Of a stretch of 64,000 nt of DNA, positions 52,628 through 60,654 are shown one piece after another. A program made the translations under genes and the position numbers. The notes below the pieces were generated by a model. The model worked only from the letters and a program-made list of their open reading frames with translations. It was not told where the DNA came from and did no database searches. The stretch spans positions 372,001-436,000 of the forward strand of contig CXTY01000005.1 in the NCBI GenBank assembly GCA_001404055.1, in the 5' to 3' direction. Numbering within the stretch: the first letter of the stretch is position 1; every line of letters starts with the position of its first letter. This DNA comes from Roseibium album. Its GTDB lineage: Bacteria > Pseudomonadota > Alphaproteobacteria > Rhizobiales > Stappiaceae.

Positions 52628-53926
52628 TTGACCGACTTTCAAAGCCTGGGACTTTCTGAAGACCTCCTGTCAGCTGTCGCCGAAAACGGCTATGACGCAC
52701 CGACACCAATTCAGGCAAAGGCCATCCCCCTGATTCTTGATGGCAAGGACCTGATGGGATTGGCTCAGACAGGAACAGGCAAAACTGCAGCGTTTGGCTT
52801 GCCGCTGATCGACAGACTTCTTGAAGAAGACAAGCGCCCCCTGCCAAAAGGGACACGGGCACTCATACTTGCCCCGACCCGTGAACTCGTTAATCAGATC
52901 GCCAAGAATCTGGTTTCATTCGTGAAGAAAACACCACTGCGGGTGACTTCGGTCGTTGGTGGCGTTTCCATCAATGCGCAGGTCAAGCGCCTTTCCAGAG
53001 GGACAGACATTCTGGTTGCGACACCTGGCCGGCTTCTGGATCTGGTTGATCGCAAGTCCGTCGACCTGGGAACAGCTTCCTACCTCGTTTTGGATGAAGC
53101 CGATCAGATGCTCGATCTCGGATTTATTCATGCTCTGCGCCGAATTGCAGGACTGGTTTCCGACGATCGCCAGACGCTTCTGTTCTCGGCCACCATGCCA
53201 AAACAGATCAATGTGCTGGCGAAATCTTATCTGAAGAACCCGGAACGGGTTGAAGTTTCTCCTACCGGGCGTACCGCTGACAAGGTTACCCAGTCCGTTC
53301 ACTTCCTGGAGCAAAAGACCAAGGGAAGTTTCCTGGTTGACCAGTTGCAGTCGAAGCCTGATGGCATGTCGCTTGTCTTTTGCCGTACCAAACATGGCGC
53401 TGAGAAGCTCATGCGAAAGCTTGCGCAAAGTGGGATTGCCGCGGGGTCTATTCACGGAAACAAAAGCCAGAACCAACGAGAGCGGGCAATCCGGGATTTG
53501 CGTGATGGTTCCATCAAGGTGCTCGTGGCAACCGATGTCGCTGCGCGCGGAATCGATATTCCGGGTGTAAGCCATGTCTATAATTTCGAGTTGCCGGAAG
53601 TTGCGGAAGCTTATGTGCACAGGATCGGCAGGACTGCCCGGGCCGGTGCTGAAGGCGAAGCCATTGCGCTGTGTTCACCTGAGGAAATCGGTTTGTTCCG
53701 GCAGATCGAGAAACTCATAGGTCTGGACATAACTGTCGCCAGCGGCGAGGTGCCACCGATGTCGGCAGCGGCAGCACGCACGCAGCGCGGTGGGCGCAAC
53801 AAGGGTGGCGGTAAGCCTTCCGGCAAGAAGCCATTCCAGAAAAGATCGTCTTCTGGCGACAACGACAACAAGTCCCGCGCAAGGCATCAAAGACGTCGGC
53901 AGGGTGGTCGCAGGAACGCGGCCTAA
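52628..53926 (+). CDS. DEAD-box RNA helicase (RhlE-like)
   Basis: An ATP-dependent RNA unwinding enzyme of 432 residues, in cold response, ribosome assembly or mRNA decay. Motifs in order: Q motif F.SLGLSEDLLSAVAENGYDAPTPIQ, Walker A AQTGTGKT, PTREL, GG, TPGR, VLDEADQML, SAT, then domain 2 with ARGIDIP and HRIGRTARAG. The C-terminal 60 residues are basic and glycine-rich (KGGGKPSGKKPFQKRSSS, RRRQGGRR), an RNA-binding tail. The start is TTG 52628: it follows AAGGA at 7 bases and gives the correct Q-motif spacing; a start 96 bases upstream is in frame but not conserved. Confidence 0.95.
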   Translation: MTDFQSLGLSEDLLSAVAENGYDAPTPIQAKAIPLILDGKDLMGLAQTGTGKTAAFGLPLIDRLLEEDKRPLPKGTRALILAPTRELVNQIAKNLVSFVKKTPLRVTSVVGGVSINAQVKRLSRGTDILVATPGRLLDLVDRKSVDLGTASYLVLDEADQMLDLGFIHALRRIAGLVSDDRQTLLFSATMPKQINVLAKSYLKNPERVEVSPTGRTADKVTQSVHFLEQKTKGSFLVDQLQSKPDGMSLVFCRTKHGAEKLMRKLAQSGIAAGSIHGNKSQNQRERAIRDLRDGSIKVLVATDVAARGIDIPGVSHVYNFELPEVAEAYVHRIGRTARAGAEGEAIALCSPEEIGLFRQIEKLIGLDITVASGEVPPMSAAAARTQRGGRNKGGGKPSGKKPFQKRSSSGDNDNKSRARHQRRRQGGRRNAA

Positions 53927-53969
53927 GCTTAAGTGCCTGCACTTGCTGCGCGCTTTTCAAAAAGAAAAA

Positions 53970-53993
53970 CACCGGGAAGTGGCCTTCCCGGTG
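53970..53993 (-). terminator. Hairpin CACCGGGAAG/CTTCCCGGTG with T run on the minus strand
   Basis: CACCGGGAAG (53970-53979), 4-base loop, CTTCCCGGTG (53984-53993); perfect 10-bp stem. On the minus strand it is followed by TTTTTCTTTTT, so it reads as an intrinsic terminator for leftward transcription; the plus-strand copy could also end the DEAD-box mRNA weakly. The same core recurs at 55001-55031. Confidence 0.65.
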
Positions 53994-54498
53994 CCAATTC
54001 GGTGATCGATGGATGTCCAGGTAGCCATAGCTGCCTGGGGATATGTAGAAGCTGTTTGAACCGACAGTCTTTGCCGCCGCTATCTGACTACCGCTCTAAA
54101 AACTTCCAATCCACGTGCATATAGGCGTTTCTGGCGCCCAATCAGTTTTTATTTTCGGGAAGTCGCGAAAAACTTATGAAAGTCCATCAAGGACTTGTTT
54201 GTTTTTGATCGCTCGCCCCGTTGGAAGTAAAAGTAATTTAGTTAACTTGGAACTGCAACCACAACCGGGATTTTCGCCTAGTGTGTGTGAATAACAAAAA
54301 ACTTGTTTTCTGTCAGGTAGTTATGTGAAAAATCGACTTGAAATCAATTTCAGTGATACGCCCAGTGGTTGTAGTGCGGTTGTATGTTTTGGAAATTTTG
54401 ATTTAAATTCAAAGAATTGGCTTGCATATCTTCTTTATTTATCCGGGTATTGAAAATTCTTATGCCCTGTAAATAGATGGAATTTTCAGGTTACCAAG
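53994..54498. other. Gene-poor AT-rich spacer downstream of the DEAD-box helicase gene
   Basis: No credible protein gene. It contains a strong hairpin CCAGGTAGC/GCTGCCTGG (54017-54038) and an intrinsic terminator (54180-54207). From about 54210 to 54690 base composition is markedly AT-rich compared with neighbours; no ORF has family resemblance. Confidence 0.55.
54180..54207 (+). terminator. Intrinsic terminator in the helicase downstream spacer
   Basis: AAGTCC (54180-54185), loop ATCAA, GGACTT (54191-54196), then GTTTGTTTTT. With the hairpins at 53970 and 54017 it may close the 3' UTR of the helicase transcript or a separate short RNA. Confidence 0.65.
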
Positions 54499-54688
54499 TT
54501 GAAAAATAAGAAAAAAACAGCAAGTGATCTCATTGGGGTATGTTGCGACATACTCAGGTATTACTTCAAAAGTCGTGAGATCTCGATTTCCTTAAATTCG
54601 GCATTCCGGTGGAAATCGCAAGTTTCTGCGGCTCACATAAGGTTGAATTTTGGAGCTATAACAAAATTTTATTCCGTCAAATATTTCA

Positions 54689-54717
54689 TTGACCTTACCG
54701 TAAGGTGAGGTTATCTC
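54689..54717 (+). promoter_or_regulatory. Candidate promoter with embedded palindrome, upstream of RNA candidate
   Basis: TTGACC (54689-54694), 17-base spacer, TATCTC (54712-54717). A perfect palindrome ACCTTAC-C-GTAAGGT (54692-54706) covers the -35 end and spacer, the position of a repressor operator. The -10 matches only three positions, so strength is uncertain. Confidence 0.45.
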
Positions 54718-54723
54718 GGCTCC

Positions 54724-55041
54724 ACAGGTTTATGGTTAACAGGCTCTGAAGAGTCGCAAGCCTGACAAAAACCCAGACTTGAATCTGGGAGAATGTGCAC
54801 GTCGGCTCCATCAGGACCACCGACCCCATACATGGTTGTTTGCTCATTGTGGGCAGGCAAACCCCTTGTGGCGCGGGCAATTGCGCAATGGCATGCGGAT
54901 GCGCGGCGCGTCCGCACTCTCTGCTGTGTGCTTTTGATAACCGCAACAAGTTGGCCCCCCACTTTTGCCAGCTTGATACGACCCATCGGCCACAAGGCTA
55001 CAGCACCGGGAAGGTCTCCTTCCCGGTGCTGTTTGTTTTGG
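54724..55041 (+). ncRNA. Candidate structured non-coding RNA, about 315 nt, family unknown
   Basis: No protein reading frame on the plus strand ends before the terminator, but the sequence folds into nested helices. CCTTGTGGC (54864-54872) pairs with GCCACAAGG (54989-54997); inside it GGCAA (54876-54880) pairs with TTGCC (54965-54969), and GCGGATGC/GCGTCCGC (54895-54915) forms a hairpin. Before them are hairpins CAGGCT/AGCCTG (54740-54764), CCCAGA/TCTGGG (54772-54789), GTCGG/CCGAC (54801-54824) and GTTTGC/GCAAAC (54838-54862). The 3' end is a perfect 14-bp terminator at 55001-55031. A promoter lies at 54689-54717. It is not SRP RNA, tmRNA or RNase P RNA: their core motifs are absent. 6S RNA cannot be excluded. 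Confidence 0.5.
55001..55041 (+). terminator. Strong intrinsic terminator of the candidate RNA
   Basis: CAGCACCGGGAAGG (55001-55014), loop TCT, CCTTCCCGGTGCTG (55018-55031), then TTTGTTTTG. Perfect 14-bp stem with T-rich tail. It shares the CACCGGGAAG core with the hairpin at 53970-53993. Confidence 0.9.
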
Positions 55042-55128
55042 GCATCTAAAATGCTGCTATTTTCGATCAGGGTGTCACAATCACGAAGACATTGGTACCG
55101 AGATGTTCCGCTGGCTGGTAATCGATTG

Positions 55129-55569
55129 TCAGAGTTTTCGACTTTTCCGAACCCGCTGAAAATTTGCAGTAAAAAGACAAATCATGCAGATCAGCACTAG
55201 CAGGGACGTCGATAGATAAGGGGGGATAATGCAGCCTTCACCTATGGCGCTGATATGTACCACACCTTTTGAAACAGACGGGACTAGCCAATTATACGGC
55301 ACAACAAACGCCGCGAATGCTGATAGTCCCGCTGATAATACGCAAAGCCACATATTTTTGAGAAACAGCGAAGCTGCGACAAATGCGATAAAGGTAATTC
55401 CTGGTACTGATCCAAATGTCAGGAGAAAATCACCGATCTGATTGAGCGGGCCATCAGATGGGCTCCACTCAGGGCGAACCTTGTCGCACACTTCCGCGAT
55501 AGCGGAAGTGTTGGAGCCAAGAAGAGCAGCCACTGCCACTCCATAATATTTTGGGGCGAAAGGCACCAA
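55129..55569 (-). CDS. Conserved hypothetical small membrane protein
   Basis: A 146-residue protein with an N-terminal export-like helix (VAVAALLGSNTSAIAEVCDK), followed by three further hydrophobic helices (about 45-70, 75-95, 115-137). CDKVRPEWSPSDGP and the AIGEGCIIPP motif are, as far as I remember, shared by unnamed alphaproteobacterial membrane proteins; cysteines C28, C75, C112 could pair. The reading frame begins at TTG 55569 or GTG 55566, and no good ribosome site is seen. It follows the ETF-QO stop by 10 bases on the same strand, so it may be expressed with it by readthrough. Function unknown. Confidence 0.6.
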   Translation of the reverse strand: MVPFAPKYYGVAVAALLGSNTSAIAEVCDKVRPEWSPSDGPLNQIGDFLLTFGSVPGITFIAFVAASLFLKNMWLCVLSAGLSAFAAFVVPYNWLVPSVSKGVVHISAIGEGCIIPPYLSTSLLVLICMICLFTANFQRVRKSRKL

Positions 55570-55578
55570 AATGACTAA

Positions 55579-57255
55579 TCACATGTTCGGATAGTTCGGC
55601 CCGCCGGCGCCTTCAGGTACTGTCCAGGTGATGTTGCGGTTCGGGTCCTTGATGTCACAGGTCTTGCAATGCACGCAGTTCTGCGAATTGATCTGGAAGC
55701 GTGGCGCATCTTCACCTTCTTCGATCCACTCGTAAACACCTGCGGGACAGTAGCGGTTTGACGGACCTGCAAAAACATCATGCTCAGATGATTTCTGGAG
55801 AGCGTCGTCCATCACCTTCAGATGGATCGGCTGATCTTCTTCATGATTGGTGTTGGAAAGAAACACGGAGGACAGCTTGTCGAAGGTAACCACGCCATCG
55901 GGTTTCGGATAGTCGATCTTCTTGCAGTCTTTGGCGGGCTTGAGGGTCTCGGAATCCCGTTTGCCATGTTTCAGGGTGCCGAAGAAGGAGAAGCCAAACA
56001 GTTCGTTGGTCCACATATCCAGGCCGCCGAGGGCGACGCCTATGGCTGTTCCATATTTTGACCAAAGCGGCTTGGCATTGCGAACCTTCTTGAGGTCCTT
56101 GCCAATTGGGCTCTCGCGCCAGGCTGTGTCGAAGTTAGTCAACTCGGTGTTTGCTTCACCCCGGCCAATTGCAGACATGACTTCTTCTGCTGCAAGCATG
56201 CCGGAGAACATCGCATTGTGGGAGCCCTTGATGCGCGGCACGTTTACCATGCCAGCAGAACAACCCATCAGCAGTCCGCCAGGGAAGGAGAGTTTCGGTA
56301 CTGACTGATAACCACCTTCGGTGATTGCACGTGCGCCATAGGAAATGCGTTTGCCACCTTCAAACGTGTCCCGGATCGCCGGGTGCGTCTTGAACCTCTG
56401 GAATTCGTCAAACGGGGACAGCCAGGGGTTCTCGTAATTGAGGTGCAGAACAAAGCCGACGGCGACCTGGTTGTCCTCAAGATGATACAGAAAGGAACCG
56501 CCGCCGGTTTTGCCATCAAGCGGCCAGCCAAATGAATGCTGAACGAGGCCCGGCTTGTGCTTTGACGGGTCAACCTGCCAGAGTTCCTTGATGCCGATGC
56601 CGAATTTCGGCACGTCGCAATCCTTGTCGAGCTCAAATTTGTCGATCAACTGTTTGGCCAGCGAACCGCGCGCGCCTTCACCGATAAGGGTGTATTTGCC
56701 GCGCAGTTCCATACCGCGCGTGAACATGGCATTGGGCTTGCCGTCCCGGCCAATACCCATGTCACCGGTGGCGACGCCAACCACATTGCCGTTGTCGTCA
56801 TAAAGCAGTTCAGCGGCTGCAAAGCCCGGATAAATTTCAACGCCGAGCGCTTCGGCCTTTTCTGCAAGCCAGCGGCAGACGTTGCCCAACGAAACAATAT
56901 AATTGCCGTGGTTGTTCATCAGCTTGGGCATGAACATGTTCGGAAGTCGTAAAGATCCTGCTGGCCCCAAAACGAGAAAATGATCAGCGCTGACAGCTGT
57001 GTTGATCGGGGTGTCTTCGTTGCGCCAGTCAGGCAGCAACTGGTCCAGGGCAATCGGGTCAATCACAGCCCCCGAGAGAATATGAGCACCAACTTCGGAG
57101 CCTTTCTCCAGAACGACGACGCTTAGCTCTTCGCCTTTTTCGATTGCGATCTGTTTCAGCCGGATGGCCGCTGCCAATCCTGCCGGTCCTGCACCGACAA
57201 TGACGACATCAACATCCATGCTTTCGCGTTCGCCAAGCGCTTCCTGTTCGCTCAT
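55579..57255 (-). CDS. Electron-transfer flavoprotein:ubiquinone oxidoreductase
   Basis: Passes electrons from ETF (fatty-acid and amino-acid oxidation) to ubiquinone at the inner membrane. It has 558 residues, as expected. The FAD-binding GxGxxG is DVVIVGAGPAGLAAAIRLK; the ubiquinone-binding region and the C-terminal 4Fe-4S ligands are in YCPAGVYEW and NCVHCKTCDIKDP. The start ATG 57255 is preceded by GGAGGGAG. etfA and etfB are not adjacent. A palindrome TTACGT-TT-ACGTAA lies in the divergent gap (57581-57594). Confidence 0.96.
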   Translation of the reverse strand: MSEQEALGERESMDVDVVIVGAGPAGLAAAIRLKQIAIEKGEELSVVVLEKGSEVGAHILSGAVIDPIALDQLLPDWRNEDTPINTAVSADHFLVLGPAGSLRLPNMFMPKLMNNHGNYIVSLGNVCRWLAEKAEALGVEIYPGFAAAELLYDDNGNVVGVATGDMGIGRDGKPNAMFTRGMELRGKYTLIGEGARGSLAKQLIDKFELDKDCDVPKFGIGIKELWQVDPSKHKPGLVQHSFGWPLDGKTGGGSFLYHLEDNQVAVGFVLHLNYENPWLSPFDEFQRFKTHPAIRDTFEGGKRISYGARAITEGGYQSVPKLSFPGGLLMGCSAGMVNVPRIKGSHNAMFSGMLAAEEVMSAIGRGEANTELTNFDTAWRESPIGKDLKKVRNAKPLWSKYGTAIGVALGGLDMWTNELFGFSFFGTLKHGKRDSETLKPAKDCKKIDYPKPDGVVTFDKLSSVFLSNTNHEEDQPIHLKVMDDALQKSSEHDVFAGPSNRYCPAGVYEWIEEGEDAPRFQINSQNCVHCKTCDIKDPNRNITWTVPEGAGGPNYPNM

Positions 57256-57733
57256 ATTTTCTCCCTCCGCCCGCTAGTTACCCGGATCTGATGTTTGTCT
57301 CATCTTCCGGTGCACCCTGAACGAACTTCAAATTCGAACGGGTGACTAGCAAGTTATTTCTCTCGTGTGGTATTAAAATTTGAAATACGTCCCAGTGATC
57401 ACTTCCAGAACGAGACGCATTTCAAACTCACCACGCAAAGGCTTTGCCCCTTTCGCATTGTTTGCCTCATTTTGCAGCGCAAAACACGACATTTTTCATC
57501 GTCGAATGCGAATTCGGGCTGAATCTCGTCTTCCGAGTGCCAGATAGACCAAAGCGCAGAGTTTCCGTCAAGAGAAAGAATTACGTTTACGTAAAGGTAA
57601 TTTTTCGAGTTTGCCAATCGATGAAGAGATGTGTACAGCCATTGGAAAACCGGTCGGACCGGATTGATGATCCGGACTGTGTTCTTGTGCTCAGATCTCG
57701 GCTGGTTAAACTCTGGCCCCGGAGGCCTTTCCA
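57256..57733. other. Divergent spacer between ETF-QO and uracil-DNA glycosylase genes
   Basis: 478 bases. It has no protein gene with family resemblance. A palindrome TTACGTTTACGTAA lies at 57581-57594, and GGAGG at 57721-57725 is the ribosome site for the glycosylase gene. No clear promoter for either side is assigned. Confidence 0.55.
57581..57594. promoter_or_regulatory. Palindrome TTACGT-TT-ACGTAA, possible LiuR-type operator
   Basis: TTACGT (57581-57586), TT, ACGTAA (57589-57594). Sites of this form have been described for LiuR, a MerR regulator of branched-chain amino-acid and fatty-acid breakdown, pathways that need ETF-QO. It is about 325 bases upstream of the ETF-QO start and 140 from the UDG start, so the link is only suggestive. 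Confidence 0.4.
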
Positions 57734-58642
57734 TTGCAGCAAAACCCGTCTGACTTGCGCCAACTTGAAGCTCTGCTGGATTTCTATACCGAATCCGGTG
57801 TGGACTGCTTTTTAGGCGATGACCAAGTGGACTGGTACGAGTTGACGAGGCAACAGGCTGCCCGTCGCCGTCAAAACCAGGCTTCGCAAGCACCAATTCA
57901 ACCCACTCCGCAAGCCGCGCCGCCAAGCGCGCCCACACCAGGAGCAGCGCAAGCATCTGGGCTTTCGAAAGTTCCATCGGTACCTGCAAATGCAACGGGG
58001 AATTTGGCGGGTGGCGGACTTGCCGCTGTCGTTCCAGACAAGGAAATTGTTGACGCTGCCCGTGATTTGGCAGCGACTGCCGCCTCGCTCGAAGATCTAA
58101 GAGCGTGTCTGGACTCCTTTGACGGCTGCAATTTGAAACTGACCGCAAAAAAGCTTGTTTTCGCTGACGGCAATCCAGCTGCAAAACTGATGTTTGTCGG
58201 TGAGGCGCCTGGCAGGGATGAAGATCTGCAAGGCAAACCATTCGTCGGGCGGTCCGGTCAGTTGCTGGACAGCATGCTTGACGCGATCGGGTTGGACAGG
58301 TCGTCGGCGTATATCGCAAATGTCGTGCCGTGGCGGCCACCAGGAAACCGTACTCCAACACCGCAGGAAACGGAAATCTGCAAACCATTCATTCAAAGGC
58401 AGATTGAGTTGGTAAACCCGGATATTCTTGTGTTCCTGGGAGCAGCATCTGCAAAAACGTTGTTGGGTGTTCAAGAAGGTATTCGCAAGATGAGGGGACG
58501 TTGGATGTCATATCCAACCAAAGGCGGCGAGATCTCAGTCATTGCCACCTATCACCCGGCTTATCTTCTGCGCAGCCCCTTGGAAAAGCGACTGGCCTGG
58601 AGAGATTTTCTCAGTATCAAAGCCCGGCTTTCCGGCGAATAA
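57734..58642 (+). CDS. Family-4 uracil-DNA glycosylase, iron-sulfur type, with N-terminal linker
   Basis: Removes uracil from DNA. The product has 302 residues. The catalytic domain is in the C-terminal two-thirds: [28 protein letters not shown], the [16 protein letters not shown] motif and TYHPAYLLR. The FeS ligands are probably C127 and C134 ([15 protein letters not shown]), C217 and a further one. The first 120 residues include a proline-rich linker (residues 54-75) between a helical head and the domain. The start is TTG 57734 with GGAGG at 57721-57725, which fits better than any ATG. It is divergent from the ETF-QO gene. Confidence 0.9.
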   Translation: MQQNPSDLRQLEALLDFYTESGVDCFLGDDQVDWYELTRQQAARRRQNQASQAPIQPTPQAAPPSAPTPGAAQASGLSKVPSVPANATGNLAGGGLAAVVPDKEIVDAARDLAATAASLEDLRACLDSFDGCNLKLTAKKLVFADGNPAAKLMFVGEAPGRDEDLQGKPFVGRSGQLLDSMLDAIGLDRSSAYIANVVPWRPPGNRTPTPQETEICKPFIQRQIELVNPDILVFLGAASAKTLLGVQEGIRKMRGRWMSYPTKGGEISVIATYHPAYLLRSPLEKRLAWRDFLSIKARLSGE

Positions 58643-58722
58643 TTTCCAACGACTATTCCCCCGGCGTTAACCCGGATTTCAGACATGGCGATGCAATTTG
58701 ATCTGATCATTGCCGGGGGGAA

Positions 58723-59367
58723 ATGTTGACCAATCTTGCTTTGGCGGAAGACGCCGATAATTGTGCAACGGCACTCGCCGTTGATCTTGCTGACATGTCA
58801 TGTCTTGAAGTTTCGGTGCAGGACATGACCGATGACGGATGCTGGATTTTTTCCGACAAGATCAATCTGCTCAAGGAACAGATAGGCCTTCGTCTCGAGG
58901 GACGCGATAAGCTGGTTCGCGGCAACATTGTTGCTTATGGCGATAGCGAAGCTCAAATTTCCTTCAAGGTGAAGTTTGAGGAACCGAGTGAAAAGCGTCG
59001 TGAAATCAGGCGGCCCGTCTGGATAACCTCGGTCATTTGCGGACGCACCAATCCAGTTTCAATGAAGTGCCGGATCGTGGATGCAAGCAAGTCCGGTTGC
59101 CGACTTGAAGGAGACAAGCTGGATCGTTTGCCGGAAGAAATTGATGTTTCCATTCCCGGTCTCGATTTGCCGATACCTGCGCAAATTATCTGGCGCGGGA
59201 ATAATCAGGCGGGTGTCCGCCTCGACTGGCCTTTCGATCCCGAACCCAAGCCATCGACGCAGGACAAGCTCAAAAAGCTGCTTGAAGATAGCAAGAAACC
59301 TGAACCGAAGCCGGAGCCGAAAACCCGGAAAAAACCGAAAAAGCGGATCAGCGCTTTTGGAAGTTAA
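58723..59367 (+). CDS. PilZ domain protein (c-di-GMP-binding)
   Basis: A 214-residue cytoplasmic protein. The C-terminal domain (about residues 87-170) is PilZ: RREIRRPVW (RxxxR motif) and the D-A-S-x-x-G pattern DASKSGCRL, which together bind cyclic-di-GMP. The first 85 residues form a second beta-rich domain, perhaps a degenerate PilZ, with no RxxxR. The C-terminal 45 residues are lysine and proline rich (KPEPKPEPKTRKKPKK), probably flexible. It could be an effector of the GGDEF/EAL protein in this window, but that is inference. It lies 80 bases after the uracil glycosylase gene. Confidence 0.85.
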   Translation: MLTNLALAEDADNCATALAVDLADMSCLEVSVQDMTDDGCWIFSDKINLLKEQIGLRLEGRDKLVRGNIVAYGDSEAQISFKVKFEEPSEKRREIRRPVWITSVICGRTNPVSMKCRIVDASKSGCRLEGDKLDRLPEEIDVSIPGLDLPIPAQIIWRGNNQAGVRLDWPFDPEPKPSTQDKLKKLLEDSKKPEPKPEPKTRKKPKKRISAFGS

Positions 59368-59461
59368 TTCAGTTGAATTGACCGTCGATTGTGGTTCAGC
59401 GTTGATTTGCTGATCTGCGACCTTTGCAACTGCCGCCTGGATACATATATCGATAGAGATT

Positions 59462-60346
59462 GTGAATCTCTATCAAGGCTTATTCCGCGTGCTTTCAAAA
59501 ATTCGCCGTTTCCTCCCCAAACCTTTCCGTGACGATAAACCGGTTATTCCGGTCGTGCGCCTTCAAGGTGCCATCGGCATGTCGAGCCCGATGCGTTCCG
59601 GCCTGTCGCTGGCGTCGATCGCTCTGCCTTTGGAAAAGGCGTTTTCCATAAAAAAGGCACCTGCGGTCGCCTTGATCGTCAACTCGCCCGGTGGATCGCC
59701 CGTTCAGTCGCGCCTGATTTTCAAGCGCATCAGGGACCTGGCCAAGGAGAACGAAAAAGACGTTCTGGTCTTTGTCGAAGATGTTGCCGCAAGCGGCGGT
59801 TACATGATTTCACTGGCCGGTGACGAGATTTTTGTCGACCCGTCCTCAATCGTTGGCTCGATTGGGGTTGTTGCCGCTGGATTCGGTTTTACCGAAATGA
59901 TCAAGAAGATCGGTGTTGAACGTCGCGTCTATACCGCAGGTGAGAAGAAGGTGACACTCGATCCGTTCCAGCCAGAAGTGCCGGATGATATCGAATATCT
60001 GAAAACCCTTCAGCTGGAAATCCACGAGACATTCATCGATTTGGTGAAATCCCGTCGTGGCGACATCCTCACCGATGACCCGGATTTGTTTACCGGGAAA
60101 TTCTGGACGGGCCGCAGCGCCATTCAATTGGGATTGGTCGATGCGATTGGTGACCTGCGTTCGGTCGTGAAAGAGCGGTACGGCGAGAAAGCCGAGCCGA
60201 AGCTGATCGCCGCGCCGCGCGGACTATTGGGCCGCAAGGCGGGACTTGGTGTGAACTTGTCCGGTCAAAGACTGACGGAGGGGCTTGGTGACGAGCTGAT
60301 TTCCTCGATTGAGAACCGGGCACTCTGGATGCGTTACGGCCTTTAA
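59462..60346 (+). CDS. S49 family signal-peptide peptidase-like protease (SppA/SohB)
   Basis: A 294-residue protease of the SohB/SppA type. The catalytic serine is in EDVAASGGYMISLAG, with the flanking IVNSPGGSPVQSRLIFKRI region; the catalytic lysine is probably in TAGEKKVTLDPF. It has no strong N-terminal membrane segment (residues 1-25 are amphipathic and basic), so it may be cytoplasmic or peripheral, unlike E. coli SohB. It starts at GTG 59462. The 61-residue gene after it and glyQ upstream order are conserved in Rhizobiales. Confidence 0.93.
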   Translation: MNLYQGLFRVLSKIRRFLPKPFRDDKPVIPVVRLQGAIGMSSPMRSGLSLASIALPLEKAFSIKKAPAVALIVNSPGGSPVQSRLIFKRIRDLAKENEKDVLVFVEDVAASGGYMISLAGDEIFVDPSSIVGSIGVVAAGFGFTEMIKKIGVERRVYTAGEKKVTLDPFQPEVPDDIEYLKTLQLEIHETFIDLVKSRRGDILTDDPDLFTGKFWTGRSAIQLGLVDAIGDLRSVVKERYGEKAEPKLIAAPRGLLGRKAGLGVNLSGQRLTEGLGDELISSIENRALWMRYGL

Positions 60347-60393
60347 AAAGGCGCATTGGGCAGTTGAATTGTTGGGCAGGAAAGGGGATTTAA

Positions 60394-60579
60394 ATGACGG
60401 AACTGATAGGTGTTGCCGCACTCGCAGTTGGTGGTTACTGGATCATGCAGCGCGTCAAGCGCAAGATGGCCGAAGTTGAAAACCAGATTTCCAAGGCTGC
60501 AGCAAAAGCCGATCCCAATGGGCGCGGTGCAAAGCTGGTTCTGGATCCAGTGAGCGGTAGATACCGTCCGCAAACCTGA
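60394..60579 (+). CDS. Small conserved membrane-anchored protein
   Basis: A 61-residue protein: a single hydrophobic helix (ELIGVAALAVGGYWIMQRVKR) then a basic, lysine-rich tail ending GRGAKLVLDPVSGRYRPQT. The ATG is preceded by GGGG and A-rich sequence. It follows sohB by 47 bases and fits the pattern of short, unnamed Rhizobiales proteins between sohB and glyQ. Function unknown. Confidence 0.7.
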   Translation: MTELIGVAALAVGGYWIMQRVKRKMAEVENQISKAAAKADPNGRGAKLVLDPVSGRYRPQT

Positions 60580-60618
60580 GAGACGTCCAAAACCCTTCAA
60601 GAAGCCTGCAGTCAATAT

Positions 60619-60646
60619 AGGCGAGCAAGATGGATCTTGCCCGCCT
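60619..60646. terminator. Bidirectional terminator between the small ORF and MATE gene
   Basis: AGGCG-A-GCAAGAT (60619-60631), 2-base loop, ATCTTGC-C-CGCCT (60634-60646). Stem of about 11 bp with one internal mismatch. Convergent genes meet here; no long T run is present, so efficiency is uncertain. Confidence 0.6.
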
Positions 60647-60654
60647 AATTGGTT

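Noticed and set aside
54499-54708. A 69-residue plus-strand frame in the AT-rich spacer
   Set aside because: TTG start, no ribosome site, overlaps the proposed promoter; AT-rich sequence yields such frames by chance.
54711-54995. A 94-residue minus-strand frame across the RNA candidate
   Set aside because: The region folds strongly on the plus strand and the frame has no ribosome site or family match; left as non-coding.
54793-55200. A 135-residue plus-strand frame across the RNA candidate
   Set aside because: It reads through the perfect 14-bp terminator and has no domain or ribosome site.
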